From: Chlamydiales bacterium
Lineage (GTDB): Bacteria; Chlamydiota; Chlamydiia; Chlamydiales; JAAKFR01
DNA: 62,786 nucleotides
Direction: 5' to 3'
Assembly: GCA_024233495.1 (NCBI GenBank)
Contig: JACKPM010000007.1
Coordinates: 1 to 62,786, forward strand
Shown: positions 1 to 8,987 of the stretch, piece by piece
How positions within the stretch are numbered: the stretch's first letter is position 1
Layout: the number at the start of each line of letters is the position of its first letter
Position numbers and translations under genes: made by a program
Notes under the pieces: generated by a model
Database searches by the model: none
Seen by the model: the letters and a program-made list of their open reading frames with translations, nothing else
What the model was told of the DNA's origin: nothing

Positions 1-94
1 ACTATAAATGACTTTGTTTATAAAAAATCCCTATATGATGGAAATGTGATGGCAGTTAAATTATTTACCGTTTCTTAACAATCTTAATAAGGGA

Positions 95-1375
95 TTACTC
101 TTGGAAAAGGTAGATAGAGCCGAGGCGTAGGATTTGGGTGAGCTCATTGAGTGCTACCCGACTCTCTAGCAGAAGCTGGGGATCTGCAAGGTCCTCTATA
201 GAGAGGCTCTCTCGGTAGTGCTTTTCTACCCAGAGGACGAGGCTTTGGTAAAGCTCGTCGGTGAGAAAGACACCCGGGTGGGCGGCCGCTTTCTCCTCAT
301 TATTAAGGACAACCCGCAAGCGGAGGCAGGCAGGACCGCCCCCATTTTGCATGCTCTGTCTTAGGTTAACAAAGAGAATCTTTTCAAAGGGTAGAAAGGA
401 GAGATCGAGTTTCTCGCACTCTGTGGGGGCAATGAGAATGCTCTCTCCTTTTGGGCTGGTTACTATTTGCGAGTTAAAGAGGTAGCTTTTCACTGCGTTG
501 TGCAAAGAGAGGTGAGAGTCATCAATTCTGAACGTGCGGAGCTCTGGGAATTTGCTCTTGAGTTCTTGAATGACATCTCTTTCAAACGCACGCTCATGGT
601 AGATGAAGAGGTCTTCATGTCCCATCGAGATCACATCGTTATGAAAGACGCCTTCCTCAATGGCAACTGGGTTTTGTTTTGCGAGTACTACTTGTGCTTT
701 TGGAATTTTGTGTCGCCGAATGATTGCTTCTGACGCCTCTTTACACTGCCTCGCAGGAAAATGGGTTTGGCTGCTTTCTAAGAGTGTGTGGCCGTAGACA
801 AAGAGGTGCACTCCCTTGCTACTTTGATTGGGACAAAAGCGGATGTGGTTGGCAGCACCTTCATCGCCAAAAGAACCTCCATTTGGGAGCGGTGCGTGCA
901 CGTGTGCCTTTGGGAAGATCTTTTTAAGGATGCGGTATGTTTCTGGAGCTTCGATTGAGCGGTGGAATTCGGTAAGAAGATTCGCAACAGTGAAGTGAAG
1001 CTCGCCATCTTCTGCATCGATAGAGGGAGTAACAGTAGCGGCATTTGCACACCACATGCTGGATGATGAGCTCAGAAGTGTGAGGAGGTGGGGTGCATCT
1101 TTTGCGGCTTTTGCTAAAACTTCTTGGTCAGTACCGCAAAAGCCGAGTGTACGTAAGTGGAAGATTGAAGGGCGCTCATGTGGAGGGAGAATGGCTTGTT
1201 GCATTCCACAGTCCATCAGTAGCTTCATTTTTTCTAGTCCTTGCAGCGCAGCTTTCTTGGGATTCGATTTATTTGAGCGGTGCATCATGGATGCGAGGTT
1301 TCCCCAAGAGAGCCCTCCATAAAAGTGGGTGGGGCCAGATAGCCCATCGAAATTCACTTGATGGTATTCGTGCAA
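95..1375 (-). CDS. astB: N-succinylarginine dihydrolase
   Basis: Second step of the AST pathway: hydrolyses N2-succinylarginine to succinylornithine, CO2 and two ammonia in the cytoplasm. About 426 residues against 447 in E. coli, and very similar along its length. The guanidino-hydrolase catalytic residues are visible: Glu172 in DEGAANH, His245 in FHNDVI and Cys350 in GGGPACLRLR. It is the last gene of a five-gene minus-strand operon. The reading starts with TTG at 1375; a GTG at 1357 overlaps the astD stop as GTGA, like the other junctions of the operon, and is an equally good start. The N-terminal VNFDGL block is conserved in the family, so either start keeps it. Confidence 0.95.
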   Translation of the reverse strand: MHEYHQVNFDGLSGPTHFYGGLSWGNLASMMHRSNKSNPKKAALQGLEKMKLLMDCGMQQAILPPHERPSIFHLRTLGFCGTDQEVLAKAAKDAPHLLTLLSSSSSMWCANAATVTPSIDAEDGELHFTVANLLTEFHRSIEAPETYRILKKIFPKAHVHAPLPNGGSFGDEGAANHIRFCPNQSSKGVHLFVYGHTLLESSQTHFPARQCKEASEAIIRRHKIPKAQVVLAKQNPVAIEEGVFHNDVISMGHEDLFIYHERAFERDVIQELKSKFPELRTFRIDDSHLSLHNAVKSYLFNSQIVTSPKGESILIAPTECEKLDLSFLPFEKILFVNLRQSMQNGGGPACLRLRVVLNNEEKAAAHPGVFLTDELYQSLVLWVEKHYRESLSIEDLADPQLLLESRVALNELTQILRLGSIYLFQE

Positions 1376-2817
1376 AAGAGGCCTGGGTTGAGTTTTTCTG
1401 GAAAGGCGAGCTTTTCTCGAGTTGTTGTTGCCACTGGATAAGTGCAGTAGTCAACAGCGTAGTAGGCAGTGGGATGGTGATTGCCACTTCGCCCAACACC
1501 GCCAAAAGGAGCACGCGATGAGGCGCCTACAGTGGGCACGTTCCAGTTCACCACGCCAGCACGACTCTCGTCGAAAAAGGTGTTGAACTCCTCTTCTTTG
1601 TCGCTCAAAACAGCTGCAGAGAGGCCGTATCGTGTGTTGTTTGCCTCTTTGATTGCGGCAGCAAAGTCAGGAACGTGGATTACCTTAAGCAGGGGACCAA
1701 AATGCTCCTCATCAGGGAGCTCAATTCCTGTTGTATCTACAATCCCTGGTGTGAGGAAGGGGAGCTTGGAGTCAAGTTCGCGCATCGGGAGGAGCGCTTT
1801 CGCTCCTTTTTTTAGCCAGAGCTCTTGTGCTTCAAGAAGCTGTCTTTTGCTGTCGTTGTGGATAACAGGGCCCATAAAAGGCTCGGGGGATGCTGTATAA
1901 GGACCCACTTTGATCGCCTCAGCCCCTTTCATCAGCTCATCTATGAAGTGTTTTTGCTCGCCCACCACAATGAGGCGGCGTGCACATGCACACCTTTGCC
2001 CAGAGGTGAAAAATGCAGAGAGCAATGAAACGTGGACTGCAGCTTTTGTCTCCTCACAATTAGAAACAATGAGGGGGTTGTTTCCACCAAGTTCGAGTGC
2101 TAAAATTTTCCCTACGTCATTGAGGAAGTGCTGCTGGATTTTCCTGCCCACAGTATAGCTTCCTGTAAAGAGGATACCATCGAGCTGTGGATGCGCTGCA
2201 AGCGCTTCACCTGTTGCCACCTCTCCTTGTACCATATTGAAAACCCCAGGGGGGAGATCGGCGTTTTCCCACATCTTAGTCATCAGCTCACCCACTTTTG
2301 GGGTGTGTTCGCTACACTTCATTACTACAGTGTTGCCACACAAAAGAGCGGGAGCGATGTGTCCATTGGGAAGGTGGCCAGGGAAGTTGAAAGGAGCGAA
2401 AACAGCCAATACACCTTGTGGACGGTGGTGCGTAGTGAGCACTTGTTTATCTCCCCCTTTCCACACTTGGCATCGCTCTTGAAACGACTCAATCGTGATA
2501 GGAATTTTATTGAGCATCGCTGAGACTTCGCTCTTCGACTCCCAAAAAGGCTTTCCTACCTCTTCTGAGAGCGTTTGCGCAAACTCATCTTGTATCTTTT
2601 CCAATTCCGACGCAAAGCGGCGCAGTGCCTCCATCCTTTGTTGCACTGTGAGTTTCCGCCATGCAGGAAATGCCTTGCGGGCTGCGAGGCATGCCGCCTC
2701 TACCTCTTGCGCTGTCGCACACTTTCCCTCCCAAATCGTCTCATAGGTGGCCGGATTGAATGAGGTGAATTTTTTACCGCTTCCCTCAACCCATTTTCCA
2801 TCAATATAGTGCGTCAT
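1354..2817 (-). CDS. astD: Succinylglutamate-semialdehyde dehydrogenase
   Basis: NAD(P)-dependent oxidation of N-succinylglutamate 5-semialdehyde to N-succinylglutamate, the fourth AST step. At 487 residues it has normal aldehyde dehydrogenase length. The general-base glutamate lies in LALELGGNNP (Glu242) and the catalytic cysteine in TSGQRCACARR (Cys276), the GQRC context being typical of AstD. The start ATG overlaps the astA stop as ATGA, and the 3' end overlaps astB, so translation is coupled through the operon. A generic aldehyde dehydrogenase cannot be excluded by the domain alone, but the context makes AstD the clear choice. Confidence 0.94.
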   Translation of the reverse strand: MTHYIDGKWVEGSGKKFTSFNPATYETIWEGKCATAQEVEAACLAARKAFPAWRKLTVQQRMEALRRFASELEKIQDEFAQTLSEEVGKPFWESKSEVSAMLNKIPITIESFQERCQVWKGGDKQVLTTHHRPQGVLAVFAPFNFPGHLPNGHIAPALLCGNTVVMKCSEHTPKVGELMTKMWENADLPPGVFNMVQGEVATGEALAAHPQLDGILFTGSYTVGRKIQQHFLNDVGKILALELGGNNPLIVSNCEETKAAVHVSLLSAFFTSGQRCACARRLIVVGEQKHFIDELMKGAEAIKVGPYTASPEPFMGPVIHNDSKRQLLEAQELWLKKGAKALLPMRELDSKLPFLTPGIVDTTGIELPDEEHFGPLLKVIHVPDFAAAIKEANNTRYGLSAAVLSDKEEEFNTFFDESRAGVVNWNVPTVGASSRAPFGGVGRSGNHHPTAYYAVDYCTYPVATTTREKLAFPEKLNPGLFCTNTIK

Positions 2818-3815
2818 AACTCTAAATACCTCACACTTTCTCCTTCCTCCACTTCAAGGAGGGTTGCAATTTCTTTTTGCAGCATAATCTCATCATCTAA
2901 AACTTGCACAGGTGCAATCGTAGCACGAAAATCAAGATGCGTATTCGCGACCAAGCAGTTATCGAGCTTGTTGATGAGGGGTTGAATGCGTAATTTTTTT
3001 ACTTTTGAATCTTTTACTGCTTTGATGCTGTCACGTGCTGCATACATGTGGGGCCCAGCATCAAAGATGTCGCAGTAAGGGCTAATTTGAAATCCTTCTT
3101 TCTCAAGAAGTAGGCGAGCTGGCACCGTATTTTTGTGTGGCACGCGGATAACGTCTTGCGCCTTTTTTGGAAGCATAGCTGGGTAGATGCGAGAGCGGGG
3201 AAAAAGCTCTGCTACGATATCTGGGTGATCGGCGCGCAAGTGTTCGGCTTGATCAAAAGTGACGCCAAAAAATTTGTTTCCCACTGCATCCCAAAAAGGT
3301 GAGTGCCCATTGGTGTTCACACCCCGAAGTTGTGCAAGGATTACCGTTGAAAAATGAGTTGGGAAATTGGCCATGAGAAGAAAGCGCGCGTAGGAGAGTA
3401 GACGGCCAAAATGCTTTTTCCTATGTGTGCGCTCGAGAAAAAGAGAGCCAATTTCAGTAGGAAGAGAGTTGATCGTTTGAAAATCAAGAATCTCAAGTTC
3501 GTATTTTAGGTTGAGGTGGGTGCATTTTTGCATTTGGGAAGTGAGATGATACATGAAAAAAGGGGAGCTTTTTCCAATCGCTGTCTTGATTGCTGAAACG
3601 CCAATCACTCTTTTCCCATACTGCAAACAAAAAACATAGAGCGCCTCTTCAAGAGGATCTCCTCCATTTGCAAAAGAGGCTTGAGAGTGATCTAAATTTT
3701 GAGCGAGAAGCTTTTCATTTTCTGGTAAAGAGGTAATGCCTGATGCGCGCACTTTAGAAAAGCGCAAAAGGTGAGGAAGGTCATCAAGGCGTGCAGGACG
3801 TATGAGAGGGATCAC
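2814..3815 (-). CDS. astA: Arginine N-succinyltransferase
   Basis: Transfers succinyl from succinyl-CoA to the alpha-amino group of arginine, the committed step of the AST pathway. At 333 residues it is close to E. coli AstA (344). It begins with the typical IRPARLDDLPHL stretch and carries the GRLLSYARFLLMA acyl-CoA N-acyltransferase region and the ADHPDIVAELFP segment of this family. The start is GTG, whose bases overlap the aminotransferase stop as GTGA, so the two are translationally coupled. The presence of AstA defines the pathway, since it has few close non-AST relatives. Confidence 0.93.
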   Translation of the reverse strand: MIPLIRPARLDDLPHLLRFSKVRASGITSLPENEKLLAQNLDHSQASFANGGDPLEEALYVFCLQYGKRVIGVSAIKTAIGKSSPFFMYHLTSQMQKCTHLNLKYELEILDFQTINSLPTEIGSLFLERTHRKKHFGRLLSYARFLLMANFPTHFSTVILAQLRGVNTNGHSPFWDAVGNKFFGVTFDQAEHLRADHPDIVAELFPRSRIYPAMLPKKAQDVIRVPHKNTVPARLLLEKEGFQISPYCDIFDAGPHMYAARDSIKAVKDSKVKKLRIQPLINKLDNCLVANTHLDFRATIAPVQVLDDEIMLQKEIATLLEVEEGESVRYLEL

Positions 3816-5164
3816 AAAGTCTCCTCAAAAATCTTCATGATCATATCGATGTCTTTGAAGCTCACACCGCCAGCAGGGAGAAGGAAACGGAGCCGCGTAG
3901 GGTCCATGCCTGCAATAAAGGTGATCACCCCTGCATCATAGAGGCGACGTGTGAGGTCAATAACTTTCGCTCGTTCACCCTTGTAAGGTGTGCAGGCAAT
4001 CATCAATCCTGAGCCGTGAGGCCCTTCTAATTTCTCCGGATGCCTACCTTCAATCGCTTTCAGGTGGTCAACAAGATGCTTGCGCAGCTGCATGTTCTTT
4101 CCGCTATTGCCTAAATAGCCTTCATTGAGCAAGCTACTCAAAATTGCTTTTGAGCAGCGAATGGCTGAAGTTGAGCTTGTGAATGTTTGAGAGACAAGGC
4201 CAGGACGTGGCTTCAATTTGCTTGTATAGAGAGTTGCACACACTTGGCTCAACTTGCCCATCGCTACAACATCGACATGCTCTTCAAGTCCAAAGTGCTG
4301 GAAGGCAAAGAGGTGTGTAGTGCGTCCAAACGTCTGCACCTCATCGATCAAGATGGGTACTTCATTCTCTTTCAGCACTTCGATAAGCGCTTGGAAAAAC
4401 TCTGAGTTGCCAGGGTAGAAGCCATTTTCTCCTTGAATAAGCTCCATGCACATCCCGGCGTATTGATTGGGGTAACGTATGAGAAAGCGTTTTAGCGCTT
4501 CTACAGCCTTCTTTGTGCTTTTTTGTGGCTCTCTCCAGTCGTAGAAAGGAATGTAGTCGACGAAGATATGGGCGTGCAACCCTTCTCGGTAGTGCGGCTT
4601 GTCAGTAATGTGGGAAAGGGTGAGTGTGCGTCCCATAAAACACCCCTCAAATGCAAGGATGCGGTAGGCAGGGTGTTTGTTATGGAAAAGTAGTTTGAGA
4701 GCATTTTCGTTTGCCATTGCACCCGAAGTGGTAAGCAAGCAGTGGTCGATGCCTGATGCTTTCACAATGAGCTCGCACAGCTCCACGCTATCTTCATTTT
4801 GTAGCAAGTTTCCCTGCATGGGCACATTTTGGATGGCAGCATCGAGCCCCGCTTCAAGGATGAGGGGGTGGCCATGGCCAAAGTGCACTCCAATGCCAGA
4901 AACACAGTCGTATTTAACACTTCCATCGGCGAGTTCAACTAAAGCTCCATTCCCAGCGCCGCTCCCGATCATAGGGTAGAAGAGATTTTGTCCCCGCAAT
5001 TGATTGAACTCAGCAATAGTTTCATCGTAGCTTTTTTTCAGCTCACTATCAGCAGGCTTCACACCAGTGAGTATTGCTTGCTTTTTTGCTACTTCTTCCA
5101 AAATTTTTTGCTTAGCTTTCACAATCTCTGGACAGTTCGCGATGCTTTTTGCCACTAAGGTCAT
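3812..5164 (-). CDS. Class III aminotransferase, probable succinylornithine transaminase (AstC role)
   Basis: PLP-dependent class III (ornithine/acetylornithine type) aminotransferase of about 450 residues. The cofactor-binding pattern is visible as LIDEVQTFGRT, and the Schiff-base lysine is probably in VVAMGKLSQ. It sits between the M20 peptidase and astA and so is placed to convert succinylornithine to succinylglutamate semialdehyde. It is longer than E. coli AstC (406) and resembles the L-lysine 6-aminotransferase or 4-aminobutyrate branch as much as AstC, so the substrate is inferred from context. I chose ATG at 5164, which overlaps the upstream stop as ATGA, over an upstream in-frame start at 5212. 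Confidence 0.82.
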   Translation of the reverse strand: MTLVAKSIANCPEIVKAKQKILEEVAKKQAILTGVKPADSELKKSYDETIAEFNQLRGQNLFYPMIGSGAGNGALVELADGSVKYDCVSGIGVHFGHGHPLILEAGLDAAIQNVPMQGNLLQNEDSVELCELIVKASGIDHCLLTTSGAMANENALKLLFHNKHPAYRILAFEGCFMGRTLTLSHITDKPHYREGLHAHIFVDYIPFYDWREPQKSTKKAVEALKRFLIRYPNQYAGMCMELIQGENGFYPGNSEFFQALIEVLKENEVPILIDEVQTFGRTTHLFAFQHFGLEEHVDVVAMGKLSQVCATLYTSKLKPRPGLVSQTFTSSTSAIRCSKAILSSLLNEGYLGNSGKNMQLRKHLVDHLKAIEGRHPEKLEGPHGSGLMIACTPYKGERAKVIDLTRRLYDAGVITFIAGMDPTRLRFLLPAGGVSFKDIDMIMKIFEETL

Positions 5165-6246
5165 AGTTGAATCTCTCCTGTTGCAAGCTGACACAGCAAT
5201 AGGTGTGTCCATGCCGCTTTCTTCTCAATGCTTTTGGTGATTAGGAATTCTTCTTGTGTGTGAATCATTCCCCCTTCACCCCCCAACGTATCGATGGTAG
5301 GAGTGCCCACACTTTGCGCCTCGTTTCCATCGCAGACACCTCCGCTCTCTTCCCAATCGAGAGTGTCGCCCAAACTTTTTGCGCATCCCCTCACTGCCAT
5401 GAATAGTTGTTTTGTCTTTTTTTCGAAAGGCTTTGGAGGGCGAAAGTTGATCTGATCGAGCTTTATGCCCCACTTTTTGGCTGATGCGCGCACACGATTT
5501 TCAGGGAAAGAATTCTTGAAGCGGATGTTGAGCAAACACTCGGCATGTGCTGCCACTACGTTCCCTGCCACACCACCACTCATCTTTCCTATAAAGAGGC
5601 GTGTTGTTTTTGAGTTTAGTTTTTCCACATCTGTGATGAAGTGAGCAAGCTTGGTAATTGCGCACACGCCCTTTTCAGGATCACGTCCCACATGAGCAGC
5701 TCTCCCTTTTGCAGTGCAGCGGTAGTTCACTGACCCCTTACGTGCACTCACAAGGTGGTGATTTGGAAGGGAAGGTTCAAAGATCAAAGCGCATAGGCAC
5801 TTTTTCGCATGCTTTCTAATCAAAGGAGCAGAGAAAGGAGAGCCTATCTCTTCGTCGGGATTGAGCAGCACAACCCAGCCTAGCTCCTCTTTTTCTTTGC
5901 ACGCTTCAAAGCGACGCAGACTCTCAAGAAGGATAACAAGACCGCCCTTCATGTCACACACTCCTGGGCCAAAAAGTTTCCCTCGTTCATGACGCACGTC
6001 CCAGTTTTCTGGGAAGACGGTGTCCATATGTCCACCCAAATAAATCTGCCTCTTTGCATCCGCTCTTTTGCGGCAAATAAGTGCAGGGCCATTTGTTAGC
6101 TCTATTTTTTCAATTGAGTCAGGATTTAAATTTTCCAACTCCCTTTTCAAAAGGGTGCACATCTTCTCAATTCCTTCTCGATTGTGTGAAAAGGAGTTAA
6201 TGCGGGCCATCTGCACAATTTTTTCGATTAGTTTTTCTTCTTCCAT
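5161..6246 (-). CDS. M20 family metallopeptidase, candidate succinylglutamate desuccinylase
   Basis: Zinc hydrolase of the carboxypeptidase G2/ArgE/DapE type. Visible metal-site motifs are GGHMDTVF (His, Asp), VCDMKGG (bridging Asp), NPDEEIGS (catalytic Glu and ligand), FEPS (ligand Glu) and GMIHTQEEF (ligand His). It is the first gene of the AST operon, and no AstE (M14-type succinylglutamate desuccinylase) is seen in the window. The inference is that this enzyme removes succinate from N-succinylglutamate, replacing AstE. I prefer the ATG at 6246 with an AGGG-like site upstream; in-frame ATG at 6300 would add a cysteine-rich tail. It could instead be a peptidase that feeds arginine to the pathway. 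Confidence 0.8.
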   Translation of the reverse strand: MEEEKLIEKIVQMARINSFSHNREGIEKMCTLLKRELENLNPDSIEKIELTNGPALICRKRADAKRQIYLGGHMDTVFPENWDVRHERGKLFGPGVCDMKGGLVILLESLRRFEACKEKEELGWVVLLNPDEEIGSPFSAPLIRKHAKKCLCALIFEPSLPNHHLVSARKGSVNYRCTAKGRAAHVGRDPEKGVCAITKLAHFITDVEKLNSKTTRLFIGKMSGGVAGNVVAAHAECLLNIRFKNSFPENRVRASAKKWGIKLDQINFRPPKPFEKKTKQLFMAVRGCAKSLGDTLDWEESGGVCDGNEAQSVGTPTIDTLGGEGGMIHTQEEFLITKSIEKKAAWTHLLLCQLATGEIQL

Positions 6247-6333
6247 CTTTTGCACCCTAACGCAACATTTGTTGTTTTGACAAATATTTTTTGTTTCCAT
6301 ATCACAAGGATGAACTAACACTATTGGGTGTAG

Positions 6334-6507
6334 ATGCAGCCAGAGAAAAAAGCGGGGGATGAGCCTGCATGCAAGATTCTCATCACATGCGATCAGCCTG
6401 CTGCTGATGGTAAAATGAGTGTTGAGATGTCATACGAAGGAGATCCCTCTCTCGCCTCATACCTTTTGGAAAGGGCGCAATCGTTTATTGAGCTAGAAGA
6501 CCAATAG
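6334..6507 (+). CDS. Small conserved-looking protein of unknown function
   Basis: An open frame of 57 codons beginning with ATG directly after an in-frame TAG. The product starts MQPEKKAGDEP and ends SFIELEDQ. It is acidic, has no membrane segment, and contains two cysteines (KILITCDQPA and EPACK). Codon use looks like the neighbouring genes. It lies between the divergent AST operon and the coiled-coil protein gene. I do not recognise a family and it could be chance, but the composition looks coding. Confidence 0.5.
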   Translation: MQPEKKAGDEPACKILITCDQPAADGKMSVEMSYEGDPSLASYLLERAQSFIELEDQ

Positions 6508-6519
6508 CCCATTTTCCGA

Positions 6520-6548
6520 TTGACAGCTAGAGAGAGGAATGTCATTCT
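6520..6548 (+). promoter_or_regulatory. Candidate sigma70-type promoter
   Basis: A perfect TTGACA (6520-6525), 17 bases of spacing, then CATTCT (6543-6548), a weak -10. It precedes the coiled-coil membrane protein starting at 6569. An inverted repeat GCTAGA/TCTAGC spans the spacer and could bind a regulator. Confidence 0.35.
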
Positions 6549-6568
6549 AGCGCTTTAAATTGAAGTAG

Positions 6569-8116
6569 ATGATGGAAAAGAGCACATTTCTTTCAAGAGT
6601 GGTTCCAGGCACCCTTTTGGGGCGGGTTCTGCTCTTTTTCCTTTTGCCCACAACTTTACTTTTGGGCACCCTTTGGGCTGCGCTTTTTGCGCCTAGCCCC
6701 CTCACGCCTTATTTGGCGGGTCTCCTTCTTTTCGGAAGTGTGATGTCAGTGAAGTACCGTGAAAAAGGTTTGGGTATCACCTACGCTCTCCTCATAGGTA
6801 CAGTCGCCTTTTTTGCACGCAATATAGAGCCTGAATTGCGCCTTTGGCAGCTTGGTGTTTGTCTTACCGCTGCACTTGATTTTTTCATTCTTCTTCTCGC
6901 TTCAGCCGAGATTGAACAAGGAATCGCGGTTCTTGTAGATGAGTCTAAGTCTCGAATGAATCAGTATCTTGCAAAAAACCAGGAGCTTTTGGAGCAAGAA
7001 CAAAGCTGGAGCGAGACAAAAGAGAGGCTTGAGCAAGAGCTTGCTAGGTGGAAAGAAGAGGCTGAGCAGCGCAAAATAGAAATGAGCACATTAAAAGAGA
7101 AGATGCAGCTCATTCAATCGGAGATTGAGATGCTCACAGCGCAAAAAGAGAGTATCATCGACGAGGCGCACCGCATGCGGCAAGATGCAGCTGGGCAGAT
7201 GGAGAGCCTTCGGTCACAAATGGCTGAGGTAGAGGTGGCTCGCGAGCAAATAGAGCGGCAAAAAGAGCTGCAAAGACAAATCGATGCAGAGCTTGAGCAA
7301 GAGAAAGGGGAATTTGCAGCCAGATATGCTGCGCTTCAAGAAGATCACTCAGCTGATCTTGAAAAGAGGGAGCAAGAGTTGAAGGTTCGCTTCTCTCAGC
7401 ATCAAGAGGAGCTCGAAAAGAGAGCTCTCAACGCAGAGCAAGAGGCTGAACGCCTTTTGGCTAAGAGTGTCGATGCTTCTGTATTCCACGGTGAGATTGC
7501 TGAATTGAAACGGCAATTGCAGGAAAAAGAGAGTCTACAAAGTGAAATCAAAGAAGCTTCATTAAAAGAAGTTACGGAACTAAAGAGACAGCTCGAAGAG
7601 AAAGAGAGCCTTCAAAGCGAAATCGCTGAGCTAAAATCCTTGAGAGAGGTTTCACAGCAAGAGGTTGCGGCTCTGAAACAGCAGCTTGAAGAGAAAGAGG
7701 CGGCACAACGCGATATTGTGGCTCTCAACGAGAAAATCCAAGAGAGTACAACGCCTTTGCAAGAGGAGATTGCCGCACTCAAGAGGCAGCTTCAAGAGAA
7801 GGAGAGCGCCCTGCCGGTACCATCAGTGGAGTTCGATCGTGAGTTAGCAAAGGCTGAAGGTCTCTATAAGCAGCTCCGCTCTCAATTCGATGAGAAGTCA
7901 CGCGTGCTTGTCCAGACAAGAAAAGAGCTTTTCCAAACGCAAGGAAAATTGAAAGAGCTTGAACTTGAAGAGAAGTTGCACGAGTTGGATGGGGAGCGCT
8001 GTGAGGCAGCCTATCTAGAAAGAGACTTGAACACCCTTTGCCGAGACTACCAAGAGCTAGAGAACGAGATTACAGCTCTCGAAGAGTTTATTTCTAATTT
8101 ACTCAGGCAGCGTTAG
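6569..8116 (+). CDS. Membrane-anchored long coiled-coil protein
   Basis: A 515-residue protein of unknown function. Residues 1-115 hold about four hydrophobic segments (around 17-40, 47-60, 68-84 and 93-110). From about 120 to the end it is almost continuous coiled coil, rich in Glu, Gln, Lys and Leu. Between about 310 and 425 an imperfect repeat recurs with cores such as LKRQLQEKESLQSEI and LKRQLEEKESLQSEI. This is the architecture of a membrane anchor with a long cytoplasmic or periplasmic rod, as in structural or division-related proteins or secreted Inc-like proteins. The ATG ATG start is used; the 3' end overlaps the convergent map gene by 18 bases. No catalytic motif is visible. Confidence 0.85.
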   Translation: MMEKSTFLSRVVPGTLLGRVLLFFLLPTTLLLGTLWAALFAPSPLTPYLAGLLLFGSVMSVKYREKGLGITYALLIGTVAFFARNIEPELRLWQLGVCLTAALDFFILLLASAEIEQGIAVLVDESKSRMNQYLAKNQELLEQEQSWSETKERLEQELARWKEEAEQRKIEMSTLKEKMQLIQSEIEMLTAQKESIIDEAHRMRQDAAGQMESLRSQMAEVEVAREQIERQKELQRQIDAELEQEKGEFAARYAALQEDHSADLEKREQELKVRFSQHQEELEKRALNAEQEAERLLAKSVDASVFHGEIAELKRQLQEKESLQSEIKEASLKEVTELKRQLEEKESLQSEIAELKSLREVSQQEVAALKQQLEEKEAAQRDIVALNEKIQESTTPLQEEIAALKRQLQEKESALPVPSVEFDRELAKAEGLYKQLRSQFDEKSRVLVQTRKELFQTQGKLKELELEEKLHELDGERCEAAYLERDLNTLCRDYQELENEITALEEFISNLLRQR

Positions 8117-8977
8117 AATTTCATGCCCATCGTCAGTGATTAAGATCGTGTGCTCCTCTTGAGCAGACGCTTTTCCGTCTGCTGTGCGCACTTCCCACTG
8201 ATTCGTCATGTCCAGCACTCCCTTTGCAACACCAGCATTGATCATCGGCTCAATTGTGAAGGTCATACCCGCAGCGAGGGGGATTTGCACGTTGTTGCGG
8301 TTGTGATGCACTTGTGGTGCTTCATGAAAGTAACAGCCCACACCGTGTCCTACAAATTGGTAGACCACTGAGCACCCCTTTGATTCAGCATAGTCAGAGA
8401 TCGTCTCTCCAACTTCATGCAGCATCACGCCTGGCTTCAAAATTTCAATCGACCGTTTAAGTGATTCACGTGCAACATCGCAGACAAGTTGCCTCTCTTC
8501 TGTGGTTTTTCCTATCACAACCATCTTGCTGCAGTCGCCGTAGTAGCCATCAAGAATTGAGGCGACGTCGATGTTGACAATGTCTCCCTCTTTGAGGGGT
8601 GTATCGTTAGGAATGCCATGGCAGATCAACTCGTTGAGCGAAGTGCAAATCCCTTTGGGGAAAGGGGGGTCGCCATAGTTGAGCGCTGCAGGGATTGCCC
8701 CTACCTCTTTGTGTAGTTCTTCACAAAGCGTATTGAGTTCATTAGTAGTCACACCAGCGCGCGCCGCTTTGCAGAGCTTGTCGAGTACTGTAGCTGCAAA
8801 AATGCTTGCCTTGCGAATTCCCACAATCTCATCAGGGGTTTTCAGAAGGATTTGATACTGCTTATAGTAGCGCTGAGCGAGCTCACCGCGCACATTCATC
8901 GGATCTTCTTGGGGGAAGTGACACTTCTTCCACTTCTTTCCACTTCCGCACCAACACGGGTCATTTCGTCCAGTCAT
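8099..8977 (-). CDS. map: Methionine aminopeptidase with N-terminal SEC-C motif
   Basis: Removes the initiator methionine from nascent proteins. The N-terminus carries a zinc-binding SEC-C motif, RNDPCWCGSGKKWKKCH, followed by an M24A pita-bread fold with metal ligands in NIDVASILDGYYGDCS (Asp, Asp), GHGVG (His), FTIEPM (Glu) and AQEEHTI (Glu). This arrangement matches chlamydial Map of about 291 residues. I start at ATG 8977, where the SEC-C motif begins almost at once, rather than at 9022, which would overlap truA by 35 bases. It is the last gene of a marC-marC-truA-map string. Confidence 0.93.
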   Translation of the reverse strand: MTGRNDPCWCGSGKKWKKCHFPQEDPMNVRGELAQRYYKQYQILLKTPDEIVGIRKASIFAATVLDKLCKAARAGVTTNELNTLCEELHKEVGAIPAALNYGDPPFPKGICTSLNELICHGIPNDTPLKEGDIVNIDVASILDGYYGDCSKMVVIGKTTEERQLVCDVARESLKRSIEILKPGVMLHEVGETISDYAESKGCSVVYQFVGHGVGCYFHEAPQVHHNRNNVQIPLAAGMTFTIEPMINAGVAKGVLDMTNQWEVRTADGKASAQEEHTILITDDGHEILTLPE

Positions 8978-8987
8978 GAGAAGAATA

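Noticed and set aside
1..94. Terminator after astB
   Set aside because: AATCCCT and AGGGATT flank about 50 bases, but the loop is too long and no T-run follows in the right direction.
7450..7820. DNA tandem repeat in the coiled-coil gene
   Set aside because: The units are similar in protein sequence but diverged in DNA, so it is coiled-coil periodicity rather than a recent tandem repeat.
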